64,000 nucleotides of DNA from Ecdyonurus torrentis (Eukaryota; Arthropoda; Insecta; Ephemeroptera; Heptageniidae). Within the stretch, counting starts at the first letter, position 1, and the number at the start of each line of letters is the position of its first letter. The stretch lies in assembly GCA_949318235.1 (NCBI GenBank), contig OX439127.1, positions 6,503,034 through 6,567,033 of the forward strand, given 5' to 3'. The notes under the pieces were generated by a model. It was not told the DNA's origin and did no database searches. It saw nothing but the letters and a program-made list of their open reading frames with translations. Below, in pieces: positions 21,540-33,276 of this stretch. The position numbers were made by a program, and so were the translations under genes.

Positions 21540-23240
21540 TAATTATTATGTTATGCAGTATAATAACTGTACAATATAGCGTACATTATGATGCTACATT
21601 GAACACTTGCTATATTTCAGAGCACAAATGTTGTTATTTTGTAATAATATAAGTATAATTATGCTCAACATCTTAACTATCATGTTATGTAGTATAATCA
21701 TTGTACTGTATGTTAGGTAAAAAGTGGGAATTTATAATGGCATATTCAACAATATTTGTGTCACTTTATACCAAACAGACAGTACAATATAGTATACATT
21801 ATATCACTACATTGAAAAATTGCTATATTCCGGAGCACAAATGTTCTTATTTTGAAATAACATAAGTAATTATGCTAAAAATATTTTAGCTATTTTTTTT
21901 ATTAAGTATAATCACATGTACAATATAGCATACATTATGTTGCTATATTAGACACTTGCTATATTGTAGAGCATAAATATTATTATTTTGTAATAACATA
22001 AGTAATTATACTCAATATCTTAACAATTTTATAATGTAGTATAAGGACACATGTACAATATAGCACACATTATATAGCTACATTGAACACTTGCTATATT
22101 GTAGAGCACAAATGTTATTATTTTGTAATAACATAAGTAATTATGCTGAACATGTTAACTATTATGTTATGTAGTATAATCACTGTACAATATAGCATAC
22201 ATTATGTTGCTACATTGAACACTTGCTATATTGTAGAGCACAAATGTTATTATTTTGTAATAACATAAGTAATTATGCTGAACATGTTAACTATTATGTT
22301 ATGTAGTATAATCACTGTACAATATAGCATACATTATGTTGCTACATTGAACACTTGCTATATTGTAGAGCACAAATGTTGTTATTTTGTAATAACATAA
22401 GTAATTATGCTGAACATGTTAACTATTATGTTATGCAGTATAATCACTGTACAATATAGCATACATTATGTTGCTACATTGAACACTTGCTATATTGTAG
22501 AGCACAAATGTTATTATTTTGTAATAACATAAGTAATAATGCTGAACATGTTAACTATTATGTTATGTAGTATAATCACTGTACAATATAGCATACATTA
22601 TGTTGCTACATTGAACACTTGCTATATTGTAGAGCACAAATGTTATTATTTTGTAATAACATAAGTAATAATGCTGAACATGTTAACTATTATGTTATGT
22701 AGTATAATCATTGTACAATATAGCATACATTATATTGCTACATTGAACACTTGCTATATTGTAGAGCACAAATGTTGTTATTTTGCAATAACATAAGTAA
22801 TTATGCTGAACATGTTAACTATTATGTTATGTAGTATAATCACTGTACAATATAGCATACATTATATTGCTACATTGAACACTTGCTATATTGTAGAGCA
22901 CAAATGTTGTTATTTTGTAAAAACATAAGTAATTATGCTGTACATGTTAACTATTATGTTATGTAGTATAATCATTGTACAATATAGCATACATTATATT
23001 GCTACATTGAACACTTGCTATATTGTAGAGCACAAATGTTGTTATTTTGTGATAACACAAGTAATTATGCTGAACATGTTAACTATTATGTTATGTAGTA
23101 TAATCACTGTACAAAATAGACACATTATATTGCTACATTGAACACTTGCTATATTGTAGAGCACAAATGTTGTTATTTTGTGATAACATAAGTAATTATG
23201 CTGAACATCTTAAATACATTATTATGTAGTATAATCACTG
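21540..23240 (+). repeat. ~131-bp minisatellite in the left arm (~12 units)
   Basis: Each unit carries GAACACTTGCTATATTGTAG, GAGCACAAATGTT, AATAACATAAGTAATTATGC, GAACATGTTAACTATTATG and TATAGCATACATTATG. Unit starts lie near 22086, 22218, 22349, 22481, 22613, 22744 and 22875, giving the period. The first three units are the most diverged and the middle ones nearly identical, as in a tandem array homogenised from the centre. Not a CRISPR: units abut with no unique spacers. Confidence 0.92.
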
Positions 23241-23448
23241 TACAACAAATCAAATTATATTGAGTTTTTATGTATAAATGTTGCTGTGCTGAGTTAGCAT
23301 AATTATTATTAAGTTATTTTTGCATATAAAATTTGCAACGCTATGTAATTAGTTAAACCGTAGTTAAGTTGTTATTTTGATAGATGCAACATAAAATAAG
23401 TCAAATTTTACTAGAGTTAAAAAAACAAACATGTATGATATTAAAATA

Positions 23449-23454
<6 letters not shown>

Positions 23455-23484
<30 letters not shown>
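23455..23484. repeat. (TA)n microsatellite in the left arm
   Basis: A TA run longer than its counterpart in the right arm (about 56866-56877). Confidence 0.85.
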
Positions 23485-23487
<3 letters not shown>

Positions 23488-23593
23488 AAAGGTGATTACA
23501 ATTATTATCAACATTAAAGTCATGTTATGCTCTCATTTGAATCTTGTTTTGACACATACGAAAGAAAATACTCCAGTTAATTTATAGCATTAA

Positions 23594-23927
23594 AGCCATA
23601 GACCACATAAAACATCATGTGCTTTTTAATGAATAAACACGAAAAGGGATTTTCAAAACTGTTAACCATTTTTACCACAATATTAATGTATCACACGAGA
23701 GAGCTTGGAAATATTGTAAAATATGCAATTTGCATGACTATTCATGTTTATGACGTCAGATAAATGCAAAAATTAGTATGAAAATGTTATACGGGTTGCA
23801 TAAATCAAAATTTCTGATCACTGCTACGGAGCTACACTTTGGTTTTGAGACAAACTAAAGTTATTTATGTAAGTCCCATCAAGTGATTTGTGATATAAAT
23901 GCTTATGTTTTTCTCTGGTCTATTCCT
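23594..23927 (+). mobile_element. MITE family A copy, complete, TTAA-flanked
   Basis: Starts AGCCATAGACCACATAAAAC and ends CTGGTCTATTCCT, with TTAA at 23590-23593 and 23928-23931. Length is 334 bp. Internal landmarks: CACGAGAGAGC, a TGACGTCA site and GATCACTGCTACGGAGCT. It is also present, inverted, at the same point of the right arm, so it was inserted before the duplication. Confidence 0.93.
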
Positions 23928-24073
23928 TTAATAAACAACATTTTTTAAAACTTTAAATACGAAAATGTATAGTAAGGTATACACGTAGGGTATGTGTCGC
24001 TAATCGCCACTCTGTAACATGTTACACACTAGATGAAATAGTATAACCTGTACACCTCCGCTGTTTCAAAAGT

Positions 24074-24378
24074 TATATGTTGTGTGCGCATGACGTCATT
24101 CTGAATGCTTTTTGATGCTCTTCTTGAGCAATAAATAGCTGTACAACATAGAACAAACGTAGGTTTATGCTATTTTCTTTGGAAAATAAGCTCTTTTTTT
24201 ACATAATATTTTTCTTGCAAACGTGAGATACTAAATCAACCTGATAACAGCATTAATGCGCTTAAAAATAATGCAAAGTATTTTTAAACTGTCAAAATAA
24301 GTCATTTTCCTATACTGGCCCATGTTATTTAGTGCTCACTTATGGCGTCAATTTTAACATGCATGAAACCACCCTATA
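24074..24378 (+). mobile_element. MITE family B copy
   Basis: GTGTGCGCATGACGTCATTC near the start, ACATAGAACAAACGTAG, AACAGCATTAATGC, AAACTGTCAAAATAAG, ending CATGAAACCACCCTATA. The left terminal motif is mutated to TATATGTTG. Confidence 0.88.
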
Positions 24379-24434
24379 GAGTAAGATCTGTAAGGTTTTA
24401 AGCCCCGCGCTCTTTTGCTTTTTATATCTGTACC

Positions 24435-26023
24435 CAGGGTCTGACTGGGGTGAAAAGGCCTCAGCGGGGATCCATTGAGAGGAGCCTCACAAACTATAAA
24501 GACTCGCACCTGAAAGGGGGGTCTGGGGGGCGTAGGCCTCTAGGAGCCCGCCTCAGGCGCATTTTTTTGGGACCATTTTTTACCTTTTTTTATTGTTAAA
24601 AGAATCAATGGTTTTATATTAAAATCTTTCATTTTTGTTTGCAGTAATTATATTTTTTATAAATATTTGTAAATTGCGATTAAATCATTCTAAGAATATA
24701 TATTGATTACACGGAAAAAATTATCTAAAGAGTAACTATTTAGACTTTTTTCATAATAAATTCGTTAGATACAAACTAAACTTTTTAGAATCTAAAGAGT
24801 TAACTATTTACCGCTAAAGAAATTGCGTTTGTACTAACGAGTTACTCATTAGACTTTTTTCAAGAGAGTTATTATTTAGTACTAAAGAGTTATTGATATG
24901 TATCTGAATAATTTCTTAAATTTATGTTTTCCGTGTACGTTAGCTTCATCTTAATTGACCATCAGGAAATAATTTAATACTGAAGAACAATATGTAAATA
25001 AAGTAGCAGTCCTATTTTTTTATTATTATTATTATTTTTTTGTCCCGGGCACAGAAATCTAAGTATGGGCCCCCTAAATAGAGGCGCGAAGCGCAAACAA
25101 CTCACCGCAGGCGCGATTTTTTTCTCCACATGACTATTTACACTGCATTTAGGGTATAAATTTAGTGTCTCTGTGAAGATAGCTATGCTAAATTTTATTT
25201 TTGAATTAAATATTAAAAAAAAAAGAGAAAAAAAAAGAAAAAAAAAGAAAAAAAAAAAAAAAAAGGAAAGGGAAATCAAAAAATCACTATGAAAAATCAA
25301 TTATGTTTAACTACGTTGCAGTTTGAGGCCAGATTTAGCGCTTGCAAAACATGTTTCCTTCATATATTCTCAAAGTTGAATTTTGATTTTTATTAATTTT
25401 TATCAGAATTAATTTCAAATTTTCAAATTAAATATCCAAATTTTATGTATGTACTATTTTAAAAATTGGCAATTGGATGAATAGAAATAGTAAAATTTTA
25501 GGAAGAGCTTGTTTATTTCTATTAAAAATTTTACCTTCACTAGGCAAAAAAAAATGAGGACGAAATAATTTTTTTTTCAGGGTAAAATTTTATTTCATAT
25601 TCTAAAAGAGGAAATTGTCCTGGTTCGATCTATTTGCAAAATTCTAAAGTTTAACTTCATTAAGCATGTTTAATTATTTATTTTTTAATTGAAAATTACG
25701 ACACGCGAAACCTATGCATGTGGGCCTAGGAAAAAGTTACCGACCGTAACGTCATTTCAAGACTTTCAAAGTTTAATTATACAAATAATCAATGAACTCA
25801 AAAATTAAAAATTCACATATAATATATCTATCTAGGACATTGTCTTATTTTAGAATATGCAATTAAGTTAATCCTTGCAATTTTTTCAGTCTTTTTATTC
25901 CTAGCAGTTTATTTTACCTTTTAAAATCAGGGCAGCGCCCTTATTAAAAAAGGTAAAAAAAAACTATACTGAAACAACTTTTAATTATTGCTTGTTAGTT
26001 GTGGATTTACCTTAGATGTGAGG

Positions 26024-26054
<31 letters not shown>

Positions 26055-27037
26055 AGCATGTAAAATATATAATGGCCTATGCTCACTTTTTTTGCCTATA
26101 ACCGATGGACAAATTGATTTGAAAATTAGTTCACGTTACACACACATGCTAATGAATATTATTAAATTAACTGAATGACGGCAATACAAAATTATGCTGA
26201 AGTTTTTAAAAAAAAGCTTTCGAGCAAAAAAAAAAAAAAAAAAATCTCCACGTCTGAGATTAATTGTGAAATTGTATTTTATCTTTAGATTTGTAGGCAT
26301 TGTCTCAGGGCCCCCAAACCTAGTGGGCTCGGGGAAATCCGCCCTTCAACCCCCTCTGTAGGACTGCCACTGCTTAGATGTATATCGTCTGATCGTCAGC
26401 TACTATATTTTTTTTATTAAATATAGCCTATATAATAATAAAAATAATTATATAAATTTAAATAAATTGATTGCTACAGTGGGAGACCCCCTTTTACAGG
26501 GGGCTACCTCTCTTCTATTCTCTCTTGTATGACAATAATTTTTAATTGTATAAATTTTATTATCACTTTTTGAAATTGTATAGAAATTTTAATGTCAAAG
26601 TTTAATAAATATATTAGTATTGTGAGAGGCCCCACGGAGGCCCCCAGAGGGCCTCTTCACTCCTCTGTTTTGTGTACTACAGGCTTTTTATGTTTTATAG
26701 GACAGGGAAGCGAAAGCAAGCCAGGGCATCGTCAGCCTCAAACAATCGCGTCTTTAAACAAATTAAAAAATGTATAAATAAAGTAAAAGAAAAAAATATT
26801 AAAATATAAATATAGAAAATAATTACTAAATTATTAACACTTGTTTCTTTTTGAAATTAGGCTTCTATTATTCTGCTTTATGCTTTTTTATACACATTTT
26901 TGAACGTCATTTTTTTTACGCCGCTTCGTGGCTTTGACGGGGGCCTCGCCTGAGGGCCTCATTTTTTGTTTAGGAGACCTCACACTGGGGAGCCTTGGCG
27001 GGAATTCCGCCTAGCCCTTATGGCCAGTCCGACCCTG
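24435..27037. mobile_element. 2.6-kb hAT-like element with exact 8-bp TSD
   Basis: Left end CAGGGTCTGACTGG and right end CCAGTCCGACCCTG form an inverted pair with one mismatch. Both sides are flanked by TCTGTACC (24427-24434 and 27038-27045), the 8-bp duplication typical of hAT. GC-rich subterminal zones (GAGGCCCCCAGAGGGCCTC type) contrast with an AT-rich interior. It is long for a MITE but contains no transposase-like frame: the 108-codon minus-strand frame at 24974-25300 is Phe-rich low complexity. Poly-T/A runs at 26029-26054 and 26226-26243 and GC-rich patches near 26290-26375 and 26465-26500 may be nested fragments. Confidence 0.88.
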
Positions 27038-27171
27038 TCTGTACCTCTACAATACTCTCCCGTTCATATTTTGTTTTCAATACTTAAAAGTTAAAACCTT
27101 AAACATTTATATATTCAAAATTTTATGCTTTTTTAGTTGTCCACATTAAATACGTTACATTATTTTTAATT

Positions 27172-27486
27172 TATAGTGTGTATCCGCATGACATCATACT
27201 TATTGCGGTGTGAGGTCATACTGCGGAGTAGTGAATAACCTTGCTGAGCATAGAAAAAACTTCTGATAAGGAAATTTTCTTTAGGAAATAGGTTAATGTT
27301 TTTTTTTTATTATTATTTTTTCTACATACTTATGAGCTAATAAATTAACATATTTACAGCATCGATACTCTCAAAAATATTGCATGGTGTTTTTTAACTG
27401 GTAAAATTATTAATATTCCTAAGCCGCCCATGTTATTGAGCCATCCAACAATGCGTCGATTTTAATATGAATGCATACAACGTATA
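27172..27486 (+). mobile_element. MITE family B copy, older variant
   Basis: Starts TATAGTGTGTATCCGCATGA and ends AATATGAATGCATACAACG. Family landmarks GCTGAGCATAGAAAAAAC, CAGCATCGATACTCTC and AACTGGTAAAATTAT are recognisable but diverged. Confidence 0.78.
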
Positions 27487-28109
27487 TCAAACTTTATTAT
27501 TATTATTTTTTAATATATAGATACTGCGCGCATGCAAAAAAAAGTGTGTGCAAACATTGTTCACACAGTGTTCCAAATGATTTGGAATGCTTTCCATTAA
27601 GGTTCCTATATGTTTCGCTATTTTCCTTCCAAAAAAGTGAAGAGAAATGACTATTTTCCAAGTGCATTCCAAAATAATCATCAAAATCTTACTTTTTATA
27701 ATTAAAATTATTACGTCATATTAACTTAATTAATGTAATTTTAGTAAAATCAATATACATTTTTAAAAATTTAAGTGGCATACAATTCTTATATAAACTG
27801 TATTGTTGACAGCAAAAAAAAAAAAAAAAAAAAAAAACTTTGCTTATTGCAAAATAATTACAAATATGTTTAATGATATGTATGTATTGTGCATATACAT
27901 GCACTATGCAGTGCTAATTTCTCTATGTTAGTTGATTTTTATATTTATATGGTTTCATTTAATTTAATTTGTGATTTTAATATCCGTAAAACAAATCTTC
28001 ACCGTAGATTTTACAGTTTATAACGTTGAAATATTATAGTATATACATATAATTCAGTTCAGTTGTATACATGTGCAGCACTATTTTTTTTAATATAACA
28101 AATACTTAA
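27487..28109. other. AT-rich interval, no gene seen
   Basis: Contains a poly-A run (27813-27837). Short frames of 62-65 codons have no recognisable features. Confidence 0.5.
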
Positions 28110-28438
28110 AAGAATAGACCAGAGAAAAACATAAGCATTTATATCACAAAACACTTGATAGGACTTACATAACTAACTTTAGTTTGTCTCAATCCCCAAC
28201 TGTAGCTCCATAGCGGTGATCAGAAAATTCAATTTATGCAACCCGCACAACATTTTTATACTACATTTTGCATGTTTCTGACGTCATGAATTTTTAAACA
28301 ATTTGCATACTTTACAGTTTTTACACGCTCTCTCGTGGGGCTACATTAACATTCTGGTAAAAATTTTCATCAGTTTTGAAGATTCCATTTCGTGTTTATT
28401 CATTAAAAAGCGCATGTTGTTTTATGTGGAATATGGCT
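28110..28438 (-). mobile_element. MITE family A copy, TTAA-flanked
   Basis: TTAA at 28106-28109 and 28439-28442. It reads on the minus strand as AGCCATATTCC..CTGGTCTATTCTT, with the family TGACGTCA and CACGAGAGAGC sites. Length is 329 bp. Confidence 0.9.
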
Positions 28439-29017
28439 TTAATTAGCATATAAAACTATATATATATTTTTTTTTGTACCAGAAATGGTTTTATTAACAA
28501 ATATGTTAGAATGCATATATGATACAACATTGTTTTATTTTCTTTATTTATTTATTAAAATTGTATTATCAATGTTTCTCTTCAGATTCTTTTTATTGGA
28601 AAATTGAAAGTTAATTATTATTTTAGTTATAACTTATTTTAACACATAGAAAATAGAACTTAAGTTCACAGCTCATCACACATCATAAAAATTTATTTGC
28701 ACATCGTAAACTTAAGTGTTGAGATAAGTTGATCCTCTTCCCCAAAACAGATCAACAATCTCGAATACTCAATAATACAATTATTAATATTTTTGTCTAA
28801 ATTATACGACACTTTATATTATTTGTGTTTACAACACAATATTATAATAAGCAGTGCAATTGTGTAAAACATTAAACTCCTCTGAACCGGGCTGACACCA
28901 TTGGGCAAAACTAGCAAATGACATTAGGGGCTCGCACTAGTATGGGGAGTCCAGGGGTGTAAATCCCCCACCCCCTGGTACCACCCCAGACGTGAACTTT
29001 TTTTGCAGTCACTTGTT
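28439..29017. other. AT-rich interval with a mixed patch at its right end
   Basis: Bases 28875-29010 (GGGGAGTCCAGGGGTGTAAA, CACCCCCTGGTACCACCCC) may be a GC-rich transposon fragment. No gene. Confidence 0.45.
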
Positions 29018-29610
29018 TGCATAGCATTTCGAAGGTGCATGATTGATGTGATTGCACTGACCAGCCTGCCGAGATATTTCCACGGTTTCTCTAGGCTGTC
29101 ATGGCAACTGCTGGGCTGTGTCTTAAGACCATGGCAAGCCCATGCGTGCTTTTCTTTTAAAGCCATAGACCTAATATAAAAACATGTGATTTTTAATGAA
29201 TAAACACGAAATGGGATCTTAAAAATTGATGACAACTTTTACAAGAATGGTAATGTATAGCCATACGAGAGAGCGTGAAAATACTGTAAAGTATGCAACT
29301 TGCGTGACTATTTATGTTTTTGTCATCAGAAACATGCAAAAAGTATATATTTTTTTATTATAGTAAAAAAAATGTTGTGCGGATTGCATAAATTGAAATT
29401 CTCTGATCACTGCTACGGAGCTACAGTTGGGTTTTGAGACAAACTAAAGTTATTTATGTAAGTCCCATCAAGATTTTTGCGCTAAAAATGCTTATGTTTT
29501 CTTCTGGTCTTTTTCTTTAATTGGAAAGTCCGAACCTGTCGATAGAGCGATGTATTCACTGGGACCTACATGGACCTACATGGGTGTAGCACTATAATAC
29601 AAAATGACAA
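29018..29610 (+). mobile_element. SINE copy 3, split by MITE family A
   Basis: The SINE body runs from GCATAGCATTTCGAAGGTGC to GTGCTTTTCTTTTAA at 29160 and resumes at 29521 with TTGGAAAGTCC, ending near GGTGTAGCACTATAATAC. The tRNA-like head is missing (5' truncation). The region between is the nested MITE. Confidence 0.9.
29161..29516 (+). mobile_element. MITE family A nested in a SINE; defines its ends and TTAA TSD
   Basis: Uninterrupted SINE copies read ..CTTTTCCATTAATTGGAAAG... Here the same sequence is interrupted exactly at TTAA, which appears on both sides (29157-29160 and 29517-29520). The element is therefore 356 bp, from AGCCATAGACC to GGTCTTTTTCT, with short imperfect inverted ends. 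No coding capacity. TTAA targeting points to a piggyBac- or Kolobok-type transposase supplied in trans (inference). Confidence 0.95.
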
Positions 29611-30074
29611 GGGAAAAAAAAAGAAGAAAAAAACGATTTATTTTTAATACCAAATGTTTAAATTATATGCAAATTTGTAGTTAAATTATTTACGACTAAT
29701 TACCTCATACCTGATTTAACTAGAAATCTTACAATATATATTATTAAGTTTTTTATTTAGCCAAAACTAAAGTGCAGAGTATTTTGAAGTTTGATTATGG
29801 TGCCTCTGGGGTTTGAAATTTTGAGTTAATAGCGTAGACAGAAACAATAGGCTGACGATTGAACGATATTTTTGCTCAATTATGAAATATTTATTATAAT
29901 CTGTGCCAAGTGACCACCATAATTTGACGCATTTTTTTAAAATCCGTGCGTAAAAGTCCTCGTTAATATTGCATAAGAAAAGTTAAAAGTTTTTAAAATT
30001 TTAATTTATTTTGAATAAATTAAATAGTATATAATAATATTCTAAATCAGAAGTATTTTTATTGCCTATATTAC
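29611..30074. other. AT-rich interval, no gene seen
   Basis: Nothing recognised. Confidence 0.5.
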
Positions 30075-30390
30075 TAACCATATCGTGCTACACCAGTCCC
30101 GGTTCCAGCTAAGACATTGTCTTATCGACACGTAAGGACTTTCCAATTAATGGGAAAGCACAAACGAGCCGGCAACAGCCTAAATACAAACCCTCGCATT
30201 CGCCATGACAGCCTACAAAAACCGTGGAAACGTCGAGACAGGCTGGTTGGTGCAATTACATAGATCACCTCCCGAATGCTGTGAGTCGTCATGGAATGCA
30301 TGTGAAAATGCATTGTGTAACGTGTTGTGCTCTCACATTTACACGTACACACCCAGCAGTGGCTTGAACCTATACTAGGAGTATATAGTT
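30075..30390 (-). mobile_element. SINE copy 4 (minus strand)
   Basis: Minus-strand body landmarks: GGTGTAGCACGATATGG.., TGTCGATAAGACAATGTC, a GGCTGTTGCCGGCTC-type segment, TGCACCAACCAGCCTG and the B-box-like GGTTCAAGCC. The head is interrupted next to the B box by family E (from 30391). It does not reappear to the right of that insertion as it does at 63787. Confidence 0.88.
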
Positions 30391-31493
30391 AAGGTATTTC
30401 TATAGATAGGTAATCCAAAGAGAATATCGTTATTCAATTTTCAGTTGCCTTTAATTTTATTTTATCCTGGAAGTTATATTTGAGCTTGTTCTGCAAAGTC
30501 AAGTAAAAAAAAAAGTTCTGAAGCAATGATTGGTTGTTGGGAAAAAAAGAGGCACTCTCATTGGCTGCTCCTTTTTTCCCCTCCGTTTTGAGGGAGAAAA
30601 TTGAGTCGCTGTTGAAGCATGTAACTTTTTATCTGATCAGCTGTTGTTTACACCGGAAGCAAATCTTTTCAAGAATTTGTACTGCACCTACTGCACTAAA
30701 AGCTTGTTCTGTAAAGTAAAGTGAATCTCAACAACAGTGATTGGCTGACCAACAAAATACGACACATTCATTGGTTGATCTTGTTTTTTGAGCTAACAAA
30801 ATTGACAAAAATTGAGTCACATGAAGAGCATGGAACTTTTTTGTGTGGCGTTTCTTTCATTCTTATCAAGTTCAAAGTTCTAAACGAAGAAATAACAATG
30901 ATCGACCATATGTATAAACGTAGTAAACAGGTAACGAAGTCATAATCAGCTGTTATAACAAAGGAACATATCGACACAAAAGTTGCGCCGTAAGTCTGAC
31001 TTTGCAAAACGAGCTAAAGTATTTTGTCCGTTCTGTCCAACTTGAGTAGAGAGAGAGAGAGAGAGAGAAACTGTTTTATACATTACGCAATATATTGTTT
31101 CTTTCTTTTTTAGTCACCTTTGAATAGTAAAAATATAAACCACAAATATTATTCAACATATTTATATAGCATTATTCTACATACTATATAATCTTATTGT
31201 TATTACTTCACTCACCTATATTACTCTATGCTTCGTATTGAGCTGTATAATAAATGAACATGATAGTGTTTTTCAAACTTGACAACATGCAGGGAATCAA
31301 CAGCTGATAAAACAGCTGGTGTCTTCGTTGAATCACATCGACACAAAAGTTGCGCTGGAAGTCTGACTTTGCAGAACGAGCTTTTGTTGCTCATTTGATC
31401 AATGTAATTTCGACCCGCAATACACGTCTCCGGCTGACCAGTACTTTACAGCGGGAATCCTCTCTGGATTACATAAGTTATCTACTTGCATTA
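30391..31493. mobile_element. Family E element (~200 bp) interrupted by family F
   Basis: Left part 30391-30481 (AAGGTATTTCTATAGATAGG..GTTATATTT) and right part from about 31382 (TTTTGTTGCTCATTTGATC..CTACTTGCATTA) match the uninterrupted copy at 63578-63777. A 9-mer TATATAGTT lies on both sides (30382-30390 and 31494-31502). Near-terminal TAATCCAAAGAG and CTCTGGATTA segments are inverted. A 9-bp duplication is reminiscent of Mutator-like elements, but this is inference. No coding sequence. Confidence 0.8.
30482..31381. mobile_element. MITE family F, a copy nested in its own kind
   Basis: The outer ends are GCTTGTTCTGCAAAGTC and GACTTTGCAGAACGAGC (inverted), inserted in family E at a TTT. Inside, a second copy of both ends occurs: AGCTTGTTCTGTAAAGT at 30701 and TTTGCAAAACGAGCT ending at 31015. 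The subterminal ATTGGTTG/ATTGGCTG and CGACACAAAAGTTGCGC segments are duplicated as well. The simplest reading is a ~315-bp family F copy inserted into another one. The remaining interior contains a GA run at 31050-31070. No coding capacity. Confidence 0.8.
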
Positions 31494-31552
31494 TATATAG
31501 TTCATTATAAATCGACACACAAAAAAGTGTGTAACGTTTATATCTATATTTG

Positions 31553-31706
31553 AAAGAAGAAACCAGAAGAAAACATAAGCATTTATATCATAAAAAACTT
31601 GAGAGGACTGGCGTAAATAGCTTTAATTTATCTCAAAACCCAACAGTAGAATATTTAAATTTAAGCAAGCCGCACAACATTTGTCTTTAATTTTGCATGT
31701 TTTAAG
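31553..31706 (-). mobile_element. MITE family A fragment
   Basis: AACCAGAAGAAAACATAAGC, TTTATATCATAAAAAACTTGA, CTCAAAACCCAACAGTAG and GCCGCACAACATTTG match the 3' half of family A, reversed. The other half is absent. Confidence 0.75.
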
Positions 31707-31914
31707 TAAATAGTATATAATAATATACAAGATTTTAAAAAAACTTTTTGTTTGCGTACTAAAATACAAGCACATACTTATTTTATTATTTTAAAATAAA
31801 AAATGGTGAATATTGAAAAATATGCCTAGAAAAATATCTTATATTGCGTATACTAATACATTAATTTATTTTTAAAACATTAAAAAACAAGTATGTATGC
31901 AATAGTTGCGCAGT

Positions 31915-32205
31915 TACGGCAACACGAGAGCACAACACGTTACACAATGCATTTTTACATGTATTCCATGGCATCGCACAGCATTTGGGAGGTACATGAT
32001 CTATGTGATTGCACCGACCAGCCTGCCTAGACGTTTCCACGGTTTCTCAAAGCTGTCATGGCGATTGCCGGTCTGTGTACTTAGGCCGGCCGGCCCTTGT
32101 GTGCTTTTACAATTATTGGAAATTCCATATCTGTCGATAAGACAATATCTTGACTGGGACTGGGATTAGTGTAGCAAAACAACACAATTTGGCAAGCAAA
32201 AAAAA
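31915..32205 (+). mobile_element. SINE copy 5, 5' truncated
   Basis: Body landmarks from GAGAGCACAACACG through TTGCACCGACCAGCCTGCC, GGCCGGCCGGCCCTTGTGTG, TCGATAAGACAATATCTTG and GGGACTGGGATTAGTGTAGC to GGCAAGCAAAAAAAA. The tRNA-like head is missing. Confidence 0.88.
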
Positions 32206-33061
32206 TCAAAATTAAAAGTCAAAAATCAAATCAAAGCTGGGAACTATATTAGAAAATTAATTTACATTATTATTTTAAGCATAATTATAAATACTTTGTG
32301 CTTATTTTATTTTCGAAAGCAACAAAAGCTTTTTAGTTTTATTTATTTATTTTTAGTTAATATTTAAATTCAAATTTATAAAAATACAACAAATGTAATA
32401 GCATTTTTTAAAACACATTTTGCACGAATCATCATGTTTTACAAAGGTTGACTTTAAATCTTTATAATAAATTTATATATTTTTTCTGTAGTTTTCCTTT
32501 TTATGATAATGTTGTTTGTTCTATATGAAATGCTGCAATCTTAACTTTTTTTAAGTTTTTTGTTGCAAATATATTTTTTATTTGCTGCAATGGACGTTAT
32601 TTTTTATTATTAACTGACTTCTTTTTAACACATCCAATTTTAAATACTTACAATTCATGTCTATATTCAGACTTCAGAGCCTTACATTATTTCAGATCTT
32701 GTTTTTATGAAAATTAAATTGAAAGAAAAAACAAAACAAAGGTCATAACATGAATTTTGATTATTATAATACGAAGCAACTTTTAAAGAAAAAAAATTAA
32801 CCCCCGTAAGCTGCAACGCTAACTAACTAGTTAAACCGTTATATTTAAGTTAATATTTTGATTGCTGCAACAATTAAAAACAACAACTAAGGTTTAACTA
32901 GAGGTTGCAGCTTACAGCCCTTTAAAATCTACATTTGAAAATATTGGAGAATATAATGTTACAAAAGATAGTATTGTATTATATTCTTTAGTCCATTTGT
33001 CTTACTTTAAAAACCTTTAAATTGTAGTACAAAAACAAATATAAATTTATTTAAAAGGTGT
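32206..33061. other. AT-rich interval containing one small MITE
   Basis: Apart from family G (32806-32915) the interval is AT-rich without recognisable features. Confidence 0.5.
32806..32915. mobile_element. Small inverted-repeat element, family G (~110 bp)
   Basis: Ends GTAAGCTGCAACGCTAAC and the complement of GGTTGCAGCTTAC are inverted, with ACTAGTTAAACC on both sides. A diverged relative (GCAACGCTATGTAATTAG..GTTATTTTGATAGATGC) lies in both arms of the inverted duplication, at about 23336-23400 and 56938-57000. Confidence 0.65.
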
Positions 33062-33276
33062 TTGCATGCATGTAAAAGTCGACGCCATAACTAAGAACTA
33101 ATCAACATAGTCCGGTATATGAAAAATTCGTATTTTGCCAATTAAAAAATTCTTATTTATAATTTTATAGCATTGATGTAGTAAATGGTTAAAAATAATT
33201 TGCAAGTATGCGATTAAATTATTTAAAAAAAACTCTAAGGAAAGTAGTTAAAAAACACGTTTAATTATCCTATGTT
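33062..33276 (-). mobile_element. MITE family B, truncated by the macrosatellite
   Basis: Minus-strand family landmarks: TCGACGCCATAAC, AACATAGTCCGGTATATG, CAATTAAAAAATTC, AGCATTGATG, CAAGTATGCG and finally ATCCTATG, the position where other copies continue GCTGAGCAATG. Here the sequence switches to the macrosatellite at 33277, marking the array edge. Confidence 0.78.

Larger units (their letters stand above)
21017..23927 (+). repeat. Left arm of a ~3-kb inverted duplication
   Basis: This segment reappears in inverted orientation at 56425-59513. Shared order: ATGCATGTAAAATAAAC edge, a 200-bp segment with a GTG-started 35-codon frame, a diverged stretch, ~12 units of a ~131-bp minisatellite, a TGCAACGCTATGTAATTAG segment, a TA repeat, TGTTATGCTCTCATTTGAA, and a family A MITE whose outer end is the exact inner limit of similarity. 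Compared with the right arm it lacks ~130 bp (present there at about 59209-59354) and the hairpin insertion at 58446-58554. No gene is recognised. Whether this is a segmental duplication or two insertions of one long non-autonomous element is open. Confidence 0.9.

Noticed and set aside
21540..23240. CRISPR-like array of regularly spaced repeats
   Set aside because: The 131-bp units abut directly without unique spacers, the sequence is animal-like, and no cas genes exist.
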